Of a stretch of DNA of 64,000 nucleotides, positions 24,601 to 35,047 are shown one piece after another. Source of the DNA: Muraenolepis orangiensis (Eukaryota; Chordata; Actinopteri; Gadiformes; Muraenolepididae). Location of the stretch: assembly GCA_027704905.1 (NCBI GenBank), contig CM051002.1:18586227-18650226 (forward strand), given 5' to 3'. The notes under the pieces are model-generated. The model did no database searches, was not told the origin of the DNA, and saw only the letters and a program-made list of their open reading frames with translations. How positions within the stretch are numbered: the stretch's first letter is position 1; each line of letters starts with the position of its first letter. The position numbers and the translations under genes are program-made.

Positions 24601-27506
24601 ATGGAGGAAATGGACCATCGTGTTAGCAAGTACATTACACCATTTGTTTTCGGTACCGTGGTGTAGTTTATTTTTTATTTTTTTTAAAACAACGCCAAAT
24701 TACAGAATATAACTACTTTTTTGTAGGATTATAAAGGGGTTTCCTACTCTACAGCATTATAAGGATTAAGGGTAGACCGAGCGTGGGACAAGCATCCATT
24801 TAGCCAGGTCTATAAGGGTCGCACCTCCTTCCTCTTTTCCTTGTCCCTGTGTTTGTCCTTGTTTTTGTCAGTGTTGGCATCTTTGTGCTTCATCTTGTCC
24901 TTGTCTTTATGCTTCTTATCAGAAGAGTCTTTGTGGTCACTGGAGATGTAAAGGCAAACAATATAACAGTCTTTATGCTAAACCGCAACAACATCTTACT
25001 TTAATAACGGAGTGGGTGGACTTCCATACCGATGACACCGATTATCAGATTATGAACACACGCACCCTTTACTACAACATAATCCTGTTATGGGTCATCA
25101 CGATCCATAACATGATTATGTTATGGGTCATCACGATCCATAGGACGACGGCCCTACCTGTTGGCATGTTTTGATTTCTCTCGTTCCTTGTCCTTCTTGT
25201 GGTCCTTGTGTTTATGTTCCTTGTACTTTTCTTTGTGTTTGTGAGAATCTTAGATGGACAAAGGAAAGGGAGGTTAGCAGCATAACACTGGGATTTCCCC
25301 GGATGAAGCTAATTATTCAGATGACATGCCATGGCGCACAAGTTGTGCACGTTCATGTGTTAAATGGGCCTGCAACAGAGACCCATGTTATGGGAGGACA
25401 GCATCCCCCTAGTGTCACTACAGCTTAGGAGACAGATATCAACTGTAGGACATGTTGTAGCATGCAAACAAACAAAGGCATTTGCATTTACTTCAACATT
25501 TACTTTAACAGCTTTGGCAAAAAATGGTGTTTAGTAACAAAAAACAAGAGCATTAAATCAACCCGTTTACATCAAGTGAGAAACCTTCACTGATTGTACG
25601 ATTGCTGTGGTTTCGTATTGCTGTGGTTTCGTATATACTGAAATTATAGCAAACACACCTAACTTAACAGGAAGATAAAGATGCCCTATCTTTCAACAGA
25701 AAACACATGCTGTCTAAACTAGAGCTAATGCTACATCTAAGCACAACTACAAGCATGACTATGGTTAACAAACCAGGCTACTTTTGGTAAGTGACCAAGG
25801 AACCTTCCCTAAATGAGTAGGAATTTAGATTAATTGGAATATAGAATATGGACAGTTCATCATCTAGTCTAAAAGGTTGCTATGAACAAAGAGAGGAACT
25901 CCTCCAGAGAACTCATTCAAGTCAGAACATGAGTATTATGACTATGATAACACATGGTGGTTACGCAGAACACCACAACTAAGGACAAAACAACATCCTT
26001 ATGAGCCTCAACATACATACAAATCCAATTTATCTGTGGGCAATTATCGTGCTAATGTTGCATTATATCAAACTATATTATCCATGGCACTGGCAGTGTC
26101 CAATAAGCATATTGTCTGAAGCAGAAAAGTAGTTTGGCTTATAACAGTTATATTTATAGATTACCTGGGGCGGACACAGACAGAAAATATTAAATAATGC
26201 ACCTTCTATATTAAATAATAGGCATCCACTAAAATATACTTCAGCATACACTGAAGCAATGAATACTATTTGATTGTTAAATGGGGCCTAATGTCAGATG
26301 GGGGACATCCTATGGAGAACAAAGAGGTTATTTTCGCTATAGTCTCTATATATCATCTCTAGAGATGCTGTGATCCAGCTACTCATAATGTGCCCTGTGC
26401 GAAAAATGTTTGCCCCACAAGGCAACTGTAGACAGATTGGTTTCAATGGCGAATACTACCACCAAACCATGGATATAACTCCTGAACAAAAACGCAGAGA
26501 GAGAGACAACGTTCAAAAAGGATCCCCCCGTTTCAGACCCCCATGGCCCGGTGAGAGAGGGCCGAGGATTGTCCACCAGACAGCCATCTGCCCCCAGCCC
26601 CGTGCTCAGCAGGCCCGCTGCTGCTGGAGGAGCGGAAAAAAGAAAATGGCGTAGAGACTAAGTCCGCAAACCCCAAACCCTCACTTTCGGATCACAAATG
26701 AGACACCTAAAGCCCACAGAAAAGAACCGCGGGTCGGCCGAACGCGTAAAACACGTCCGAATGTACCCACACAGCTGGGCCGATGGGCTCAACAAGCGCC
26801 CAAAATGCCCTTTGGAGCCCTTCTTTTTGAACAATAGGCGCTTTTGAGCGAGGCAGAGGACTTAGTCTCTGGTCGCCATTTCTGTTCCCTCAACTCGCCT
26901 TCCAAGTACTGTGTAGTCTAATGTTCAGTCGTCATGTTCTAACAGCCACGTCGGGGCACTTACCGTTAGCTCGGGGCTCACAGTCGATCTGAAAACACAC
27001 AGAAACAAACAGAGCCACGTTTAGACAGAGTTAGCCCCAAAAGCCGGCTAAGTAACTTTAAAGTTGGCGGACGGCAGGCAGGAGGCAGCGGTGTTAGCTC
27101 CGCTGGCTAGCCCCGCCGAGGCTAGCATGCTAACAGGGCTCTAAAGTGGGTCTAGCCTGCACTGCTGCCTGGAGGCTCACATAAACTAAAGAAGCTCTTC
27201 TTAAGCTCAGTGTTACACTGATTATACACAGTTATCCACATGTTGACACTCGTGTGGCCATCATGCCCCATCCTTTTAATTGTAAAAATATATATAACAA
27301 CGGGTGTTAATAAGCAAAGTCCCAACAGTCCAGTGTGATGGCTGCACAACACAGGGGTTAGCTCTGGTAACAGTTAGCCAACCTGTCAACCAAATTAAAC
27401 CCAATAAAGTCCTCGGGTCTCACCGGGGAGTCAGCGCGGCCATGACGGGCAGCGGGGGTGTAGTAGTTATTACCTGGTTGTTGTTATGGGAGTAGTCCCC
27501 ACTCAT
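15027..27506 (-). CDS. top1: DNA topoisomerase I (type IB)
   Basis: Nuclear enzyme that relaxes supercoils by nicking one strand through a 3'-phosphotyrosine. There are 21 coding exons, all with GT-AG ends and consistent phases: 27474-27506, 26964-26988, 25158-25248, 24825-24939, 24129-24181, 23949-24038, 23598-23673, 23245-23339, 22975-23090, 22168-22289, 21925-22047, 21511-21698, 20603-20747, 18438-18581, 17224-17409, 17046-17114, 16819-16933, 16477-16604, 15869-15963, 15610-15759, 15027-15129. They sum to 753 residues (human 765). A Lys/His/Asp/Glu-rich N-terminal domain precedes the core (KWKWWEEERY, FLEHKGPVFAPPYEPLP), a coiled linker and the C-terminal domain. Residues matching the human catalytic set are present: Arg in EVRHDNK, Lys in SSRIKGEK, Arg in LALRAGNE, His in LRVEHIN and the nucleophilic Tyr in ILSYNRAN (codon 16570-16572). 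The protein ends MAEDDYEF. The donor after 24825 (GTGCGA) is weak but the phase fits. Confidence 0.97.
15521..15604. repeat. (GT)n array in last top1 intron
   Basis: About 84 bp of pure TG. On the top1 strand it reads (CA)n and begins at intron position 4-5, straight after the donor GTAAAC of the exon 15610-15759. Confidence 0.97.
16020..16200. repeat. Dispersed repeat, copy 1
   Basis: Carries the blocks GAGCGACTTACAATAAGTGC, AGCAAGCCTCCAAGAGCAGA and GGTAAAAGTG. Related copies occur near 18760-18960 (reverse), 35080-35280, 38430-38640 and 40535-40765. The motif set is widespread in fish genomes; its class cannot be fixed from this window. Confidence 0.7.
16236..16326. repeat. 22-bp tandem repeat, ~4-5 copies
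   Basis: The unit ACCAAACTACATGGGATCCAGT is repeated almost perfectly inside a top1 intron. Confidence 0.95.
17589..18433. repeat. 56-bp minisatellite, ~15 identical copies
   Basis: The unit starts GGCCCGAGTTGAACACTCCC and is repeated about 15 times without visible sequence differences in the top1 intron between exons 17224-17409 and 18438-18581. The last unit runs straight into the donor of exon 18438-18581, so on the top1 strand the array begins within about 6 bases of the exon end. Confidence 0.97.
19056..20440. mobile_element. Non-autonomous DNA transposon in top1 intron
   Basis: The ends are inverted: TGCCTCGTTTCCACC at 19056-19070 and TGCCTCTTTTCCACC on the minus strand at 20426-20440, 14 of 15 matching. 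Both sides carry TCA as a 3-bp direct repeat, which fits a PIF/Harbinger-type insertion. No transposase frame is present. It holds a 43-bp tandem duplication around 19725-19810 and a shorter one near 19435-19490. The class call is inference from the 3-bp duplication. Confidence 0.65.
20460..20550. repeat. 33-bp tandem repeat, 3 copies
   Basis: The unit ATTGTGATCGCCCCACGGTA plus TAAAACCCCAC is present three times just beyond the transposon at 19056-20440 and about 50 bp from the next top1 exon. Confidence 0.95.
21112..21425. repeat. Retroposon fragment sharing a tail with 41402-41617
   Basis: Shares the blocks CTAACCACCAAGTTCTGTC and CATTTTGAGTTATC and ends in GATGGCGGAGG. This tail, finishing in GGCGGAGGTAA, is common in fish genomes. 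It lies in a top1 intron. Confidence 0.75.
21735..21850. repeat. tRNA-derived SINE-like fragment
   Basis: Contains a B-box-like GGTTCGAACCCC followed by the fish SINE signature of CTGAGCAGGACACCAAACCG. Intronic in top1. Confidence 0.55.
22428..22615. repeat. SINE-like element
   Basis: A B-box-like GGTTCAAGTCCC, the signature GAGCAAGGCACCAGACCCCC and GGATGGGTTAAATGCAGAG mark a tRNA-derived SINE type common in fish. It lies in the top1 intron between exons 22168-22289 and 22975-23090. Confidence 0.7.
22638..22830. repeat. Second SINE-like element
   Basis: Carries CTTGAGCAAGACCCCCTAAC and the tail GTAAAGCGCTTTGGATAAAA then GCGCTATATAAA, a retroposon tail frequent in teleost genomes. Same intron as the preceding element. 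Confidence 0.7.
23696..23735. other. Perfect 17-bp inverted repeat with 6-nt loop
   Basis: GCCAGTAGCCGCACACA at 23696-23712 pairs exactly with 23719-23735 around the loop TTGGCC. It lies in a top1 intron about 23 bases upstream (in top1 orientation) of the exon ending at 23673, next to a tRNA-like TAGCTCAGTCAGC block. Confidence 0.85.
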
Positions 27507-27628
27507 CATTTCATATGCTTAGTCGGGACCGAGGCGGCGGAGAACGCAGTGTGCCCCGTGTTGAACCACCGGCAGAATGGAGACACAGACCGTCAGCGGC
27601 GGAGGACAAAGTCCCGTCTGGACGCCAC

Positions 27629-27640
27629 TGCGCATGCGCA
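27629..27640. promoter_or_regulatory. top1: NRF1-type site upstream of top1
   Basis: The palindrome TGCGCATGCGCA matches the NRF1 consensus and lies about 125 bp upstream of the top1 start codon, in a CpG-containing stretch. The surrounding region is the natural place for the top1 promoter. Confidence 0.6.
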
Positions 27641-27865
27641 TATATTTAAATACGGGGATCCTCTCGCCCCCCCCCCCCCTTCTGACGGACGAACTTTATC
27701 AGCAGTGTACAAGTATTCCAAAAACATTAAAACGTTGGTCATATATTTTCATTCGTAAAACAAAGACAAAAGTAATATTTGTGTATTTTTCAGAGAAATA
27801 TGGACATGGTGAATCAATGTCTACATTGTACGTGTAGTAGTTGACATGGCAATTATCTCTTTTTC

Positions 27866-27948
<83 letters not shown>

Positions 27949-28101
27949 AAGTCAAGTTTATTGTCACTTCACAGTTTACAAAGCAGCAGTTTATAACTCA
28001 CTAAAGCAGTGAGTTAAAATCTTGCATGTGCAATACCCAACCACAGACAGCAGTTATAAAAATAGAATAAAACACACACAGTGTGTGTGTGGGTGTGTGG
28101 T

Positions 28102-28159
<58 letters not shown>

Positions 28160-30606
28160 TGTGTGTGGTGTGTGTTGTGTAGTATAAGTTCAGTGAGAAA
28201 CGACATAATGTATTATATATCTCATGACAATATCCATGTGACATCCCATTGTGCAAGTTATACATTCGGTCTAAAATTACAACTTACATATGAAACTTAT
28301 GATCCTAAATACACACTTTTTCGAAGTGTGTATTTACACCACTTGGATAACTAAGGTTCAGATATTAAACATTAGGGGGTAGGTACCGCATTCCTCCAGT
28401 AGAGGGAATAACAACCCATGCTTCAGCTCCCTACCTGACGCTATATTACCCGAGTGCAGTTCACTTTAAGCAGTGAGCCTTAATAACTAAATAAACAGTT
28501 TCAGTCTAGACGAAGATGGCTCAAGGAACCAAACATGTGCAATTTGCAAGTGTATTGCAATTCAACCATTCCACCACACGGTGGCAGTGAGAAACCTCGT
28601 TCTCAATAAGATGAGTTATTCAACCTCTGCGGTGAGCAAGGATGTCTTATGACAACGGAGACAGGGTTGAAGCTCAGCGAGTGTGTTTTCAAACACCTAC
28701 TGCGGTACCAGATGTTCTTTAGGATACGGTTATATGGAAAATAACTATTATGATCCGTATGTTATTGTGTTGTATTCTTGGTAGTTATTACATCATTGCA
28801 AATATCCATATATATAAGATAGTTTGAATGAGGCGTGTCAAGGTAGATGACAATCTTATTAAACAAACATTCATAATATGTATGAACAAATGTTTGGGAT
28901 ATGCTCCATAACACTTACATTTTACATGATGCATTTTGTTATTTTTGGACTGGGTGTCAGAAGCTTTACACTATTGAACTCAATTATTCGATGCATTTCT
29001 ATGCATCTTAAACTATTAAGCTTTGTTTAGAATTTGCTTACGCGTAATTTACACTACAGCACTCACCGTACTCTCTAGTAATAGGCCTACAACATGGGTC
29101 GAAAACAGGCGGCCCGTGGGCCTTTGGTGGCCCGCCAGCAATATTATTTGGCCCGGAAGATTATTTTGAGAATAAAATAAACACATTTTTTTTTACAATA
29201 TCGGATCGACAGTCGCACATATAGGCTATAATGTCAGTCCCCCCGTCAACGTTCGCCGCTAATCGCGCAGCACCCCCGTCAACGTTCGCCGCTAATCGCG
29301 CAGCACTGCCAATTACTTTTAAAGATATTGCGATAATTCAGTATTAATGAGGATGATCATTTTTGCATTTCGCAAAACGCGTCACCTGAAGGAGTTTTGA
29401 TGAGGAGCTAATTTGCAAAACTGAATGGTGGTAAAATTGATCCTTGTTCATTGACATATACTACCCATATCGTAACGGTACAGGGCTTTGTACCTCGGGG
29501 GGGATGGGGGAGGCAGCGGCCGCCTGAAAAAATGTCACGTATTTTGCATTTTAACGTCATATTGGTCCACATTTCCAATAAAAACACTGATGATACGGTT
29601 ACTTTTTGAGTTTTTGTAACACAAATTGGCCTCCAACAAAAAGTATTATAGTGTATATGTAACATACAAGCCTGATTTTAACAGATGTTAACAGATCATT
29701 GATGCAATACATTTTGGACCCCCCAATATTAATGTAACATGTAGACCTTACCTTGTGTAGTGTTTACTGTAGTACCATGCGTCATGTTAACAGTATAACC
29801 TTTGTTTACTGGAGTACTCAGTGTTATAGAGTACCTAGTTATACTACCTAGTTATGTGTTGTCTGTAGTACATATTGTAGTTCCAATAGTATTTTGTAGA
29901 CTTATTAAACAGTATCGTTCCTTGTGTGTTCAGAACAGGAGATGTTGGAGATCATAGTGGGAGGCACTGTTTTCCACGAACCGAAACTTCCAGATCCTCT
30001 TCCACCAGGAGGGGGCGCTGCCCGTGAAGAGGAGCCTATTTCCGTGTAATTTGTTGTGGTGGAGGGATCCAATAAACATATCAGCCAGTCTACAAAAACC
30101 TCACAGCAGGTCTCTTTCTATCTGTCATTGTTACCGTGTCCCTCTAAGAATCATGTACACCCACCATCTCTCTCTTAACCCAAGATGCTCGGTTAAATCC
30201 CATGATGATACAAATATAAAAGGAGAAAAATAGAAGAAGAAAATAAATACCTTTTCATCACAGAGACTAATTGGACATCTTTTTTTTTCTAAATTAACTA
30301 CTTCAGTCGCATTCGATTATCTGATTACTGTATTTCACTGGCCAACAATGAAGAATCTCCATTTACTGCGTAGCAAATTGATAAAAAACAAAGATGTGAT
30401 AAGTCCATCAACTATACATTTTCAATCAATTCATCCATCATACACACAAACGTCCCAGCACCACAATTAAAAACACAACTTTCAACTTGGTGTTCTCAGT
30501 CATTGATCGTCATTTAAAAACAAATAGCATTTCTCCACTGAGAAACCTCCAGGTTGCGTGTCGTGCCTCGTCGTCCTGCCCGTAGCCTTGCGGCGGCCAC
30601 GAAGAA
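27641..30606. other. Intergenic region between top1 and CYLD-like gene
   Basis: Holds (GT)n arrays at about 27869-27947 and 28080-28172, a retroposon tail at about 27948-28080, a direct duplication of ~33 bp at 29239-29305 and AT-rich sequence. The part next to 30607 should include the 3' UTR of the CYLD-like gene. No other gene seen. Confidence 0.6.
27948..28080 (-). repeat. Retroposon 3' tail (reverse copy)
   Basis: On the minus strand it reads TTTATAACTGCTGTCTGT, then GGGTATTGCACAT and AACTGTGAAGTGACAATAAA. The same blocks in the same order occur on the + strand at about 39320-39410. (GT)n arrays flank it. Confidence 0.75.
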
Positions 30607-32477
30607 TCACAAGGTTAGTGTCATGTTTTGGGAACAGACCGTGCCCTCGGAGCCCCCTCCCTCCGTAGAGTGTTGGTCTAGCGGAAGACCGTTTTCTCGG
30701 CGGAGGGACGGGGACGCGCTCTGATACAGAAACATGTACGCGTCGCACAGCAGCCGCCGCACGGGCTCGCCGGCGCGGGAGGGGTCGGCCGCCGCTACTT
30801 GCTCCTCCGCCTGGGACAGGAAGTCACCCAGCTGCGGGCAGGCCCTGACCTCGGGGATGTTGTAACCGCTTTGGTCATCACCTGAGCGGGAGGGGTTTAG
30901 ATTAGACATCAGTCCACGTGGAGAGATAACGGCGTCTCCCCGGTGTCGGACGGCAATGTAATCTTGCCATCTCGGCACTGCATTCTCCGAGCACAAGACA
31001 AGCCTGGGGAAGTGCAGCTGGCAGAAGCTAAAAACAATTCAGTATTAGCAGATAACAACAACGTTGCCTTTTCTTAAGAGTCAAGGTGACGATTTAGGGA
31101 AAAGTCACATTTCGGTCATTTAGTTGACGCCATGTTGATGTGATCGGCAACGAAATACACGGACACACGTATGAACTCTCTCTCACCGCATCTATCCGCC
31201 ATGCTGTCGAAGAATAGCCACGAGTGAGGGTCCGGGCCGTATTTGACAAAGGACACGTAGTGGCTGGTTTGAATACAGAGAACAGCGAACAGCTCCATTG
31301 TGTGTCTGGATGCTGGTGCACCGCTGGGCGACTCCAGAGCTCGGGGGCAGTGGCCCCGCCGCGACGGATGAGCATGCACCTGGAGAAGAACGAAGAGAGA
31401 GAAGAGAGATTTAGAAACCAACTGAGTCTGGTGCAGTGTAGCTCAGCTGGTCACGTGACGTGAACACTGTGCCGGTTAGGGGTTCGAGCCCCACTGGGAG
31501 CACCCATACACAGAATGTATGCACAAACAACAGCAAGACAGTTCCGACAAAAGTGTTAAGCATTCGTTTTGAAGATACCACCACCACCACCACCACCACT
31601 ACCACTACTAGAACACATACTTATTATAAGGCCTGGTAAGCATGTTGAAGAGCAGTGTTCTGGTTATGTAATGCTCTATGTAATGTACCTGTGTGCTGCA
31701 GACAGAACAGTACTGCTTGATTTTCCCTGGCTGCAGCTTGCGGTCTTGCAGACACTGGACACACTCGCTGGTGGCCAGCTGCCCACAGATGAAGCATTCT
31801 CTGGGAGCTGAGGAGGAGAGGAGTAGACGAGTGACTCAAGGCAGTGTCACAATTAAACATGACTATAAAAAGGGCCCCTATTTCACCACCAGGTGTCAGT
31901 GTGATTAGCCATTACAACAAGTTGTTTCAAAACATTGTCCCGTGACTACTACTCGTCCACCCAGGTGTATGACGATAGATAGATAAGCCTACCAGTTGGT
32001 ATAGTCCACTGGGGACACTTGTGATGTCACTAGAGGGTAGTCACGGGACAATTTTTGAAACGGCTTGTGATGGCTAATCATACCCACACCTGGTGGTTAA
32101 ATAGGGGACTTTTTAAAGCAAAGAGTGTAACAGAAAGGATTCCCATGGGGGATGCTGTGGAGAACAAATGACCATGATTGGCGATATTTGAGACACTCAT
32201 CCAATGAATCTAAGTGAATTCAGAAATACATCATTAAGGTAGAGGCAGGGTGTTAGGGCGTCTGCAGATATTGGAGAATTGAACCCGGAACCCTGTGGCT
32301 GGGAGTGGAAACACACTAGACTATCCTGCCCCTAAAGTGTGTCTTCACAGTGTTGACCACAGCCCTCACCGTTGTGTAGGATATCTGTGAGGTCCAGCTG
32401 GATGGAAGGGATGATGTGTGGGAACATCTTGTACTTCTTTCCAAACCTCGGCATCTGCAGTATTAGACACGACGGGG

Positions 32478-32554
<77 letters not shown>

Positions 32555-34949
32555 AGGGGGTACACAGAGCCAGTTCATTGGTGTTTTCACGAATCACACA
32601 TGAATTCAACCGCAAATCACACATTTGCCGTCCACATGATGGACATTCACAACAACCCACCTCCTCAAACTTGAGGTCACAGGAAAGTAAGGAAGCGTCC
32701 AGCAGCTGTTGAACAGTTGGCACCCTCCCCACCTGCTCCTTTTCCAGAATGATCTGGTAGGTGTACGCCCCCTGACCCATCTCCATGTTGGACCTATGTG
32801 AAAAACACTGGGTTCCAGTTTAGCCACTCAATAAGAGTACATAAACACAAAGTCTTCACAATTGTCATCCTAGCCTCCTGACCTGAGTTGAATCAGTGGT
32901 GGTATGCAGAGGACCTTCTGCAGCAGAATGGAGATGAACTCCTCAGGATCTGCACAGAATACAATTTGGTAGCTCACTGCAAAAACGTAACGCTCTCTAA
33001 TCAAGCTAATAAACAAATGTCATCTACTACGACTACATCTACAACTGCTAGGGTGTTGCGGTCCATACCTTTTTCCTCCGTTAAGAACGTGTGACAACCA
33101 AGCTGTTTGCGTAGGCTCATCACACTGTCCGCAGGAACAAAGCCAGTTCTGGAGGAAATACAGTAGGTGACATCAGTATAACCAGGCCCCGTAGTCATCA
33201 AGCCTCTCCAAGTAGGAAGTTAAGTCACAGGTTAAGAGTTGCCAGAAGGTGGCTGCATTGAGGGGACAACACATGTACATTAGCTCAGAAAGCGTGTTGA
33301 CACAACGGAACCACATAGAACTGACAAATCCGGGTCCTGCCCATCTCGGAGCCAACTTCTTTTTGTCAATAAAAGATATACCTGCGTAAGCGGTTGACAA
33401 TTTCTTTCCTCAGTATTCGACTCGTGGCTTCTTCTTTACCGTCCGGCTTTTGCCAGGAACTATCCAGGACGGTGGAAGAGCAGAATAAACTGCAACAAGA
33501 GAAAGAAAGTCAAGTGTGTCGTATTTTGTAGATATTAAGAAACAAAGGGATTGATCATGACACCAGGCACCGACTAGTTGTACCTGAAGAGTGTGGCATC
33601 GAGGTAACAGGAATTGAAATGCCCCTGAATTCCTCGCATTCTCCCCACCAACAGAGACAAGGCCTGGGACTCAGAGACGGGTGCAGCATCCTCTCCAGAG
33701 TCATCCAGTGTGATGTCTGAGCACAAACATGGATCATTAATATCAAATCAGACATGGGACATATGGATGAGAGGATTGGGAAGGCGGTGAGGGTCTCACC
33801 GGGAGGTAAATCAACGGTCTTATGAGTTTTCTTCCTGGACAAGGAGTGGTGGAACCTCTGGTCAGGACTGCACATTGACAAGGGAACAAACAGAGCCCGA
33901 CCCAGTGGGCAGGTGAAGTACCGCTGGCCTTCGTGAACCCCGTCCAAGCAGTTCCTCACGTCATAGTCCTGGGAAGGGGGAGGAGACTTTTAAAACTCCA
34001 CTCAATGTAAGATGACACACTGTTGTGTAACATTCACCATACATACTAATACATACAGGCTTCTCCACTTTTTAGTTACTGCGGCCAGGTATGCAACCAC
34101 TAAGCACTTCATTAGGCCAATTATAGTTGGTTTAAGTACATCCAGTCGTTAGCTTAATTCATTCTTCACAGCCCCGTAGCGGTCTGCATCCCAGGGGTTG
34201 AGAACCACTTCTTTACATGAGATATCATATCATCATATATATATTTAAATTGAAATGGCTCACGAATGGATTTTCAATATTTCATGTGCAACACATACCA
34301 AGGACCCACACACAATCATAAAGTATAGAATAGCAACAAGAATTGTGAATCTGTCTCACCAGTTCGACCCCCGCCCACTCGCCGGTCTTCCCCACGGGGA
34401 CGCCCGTCCAGCGGATGACCCCGTACACTGTGAGCCCCGTGTTGGACTTGACCTCCACCGTAGATCCCACCTCCAGGGGGGGAGCGCTGGCTGCCATGGA
34501 GCTGTGGCCCGGGAGGTCAATGCTCTGCCTCGCCCCCCGCAACGAGTTCATGTTCAAGCTCCGGGAGTTGATGCGTGAGACCGCCTTCTTGCTGACACCT
34601 GGCGACAGGTACGGCCGGTTAAAACACACATCATGTGGTGTCGAGTTCAAGAGTTGATGTCACATGCGTCACGCCGATACGTCGATAGCGCCATACAGTC
34701 ATTCCGCGTAACAGGGCCACCTGCGTGTGTGTGAGCGCTCAGTGTGCCAAAAAAGGGACCAAGCATGTGACCACGTCACCTGTGTGACTCGTGCTGCATT
34801 CTCCCGTGAGACGAGCCTCCAGTTTTTCAGGTTCATTTCACGTGCTCTCGCAGATGAGGTCGATTTGATCCAAATCTGAGCTTTGTTTGCTTTTACTGTA
34901 GGGGTGTGTGTATGTAGTGTGTGTGTGTGTGTGTGGTGTGTGTGTGTGT

Positions 34950-35047
<98 letters not shown>

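Noticed and set aside
26370..26654. 94-residue plus-strand frame in a top1 intron
   Set aside because: No homology recognised, no splice signals, and it lies within the 1.7-kb intron between exons 25158-25248 and 26964-26988.
31431..31506. Functional tRNA gene
   Set aside because: A- and B-box-like motifs are present but the acceptor stem and anticodon arm do not fold well; a SINE fragment is more likely.
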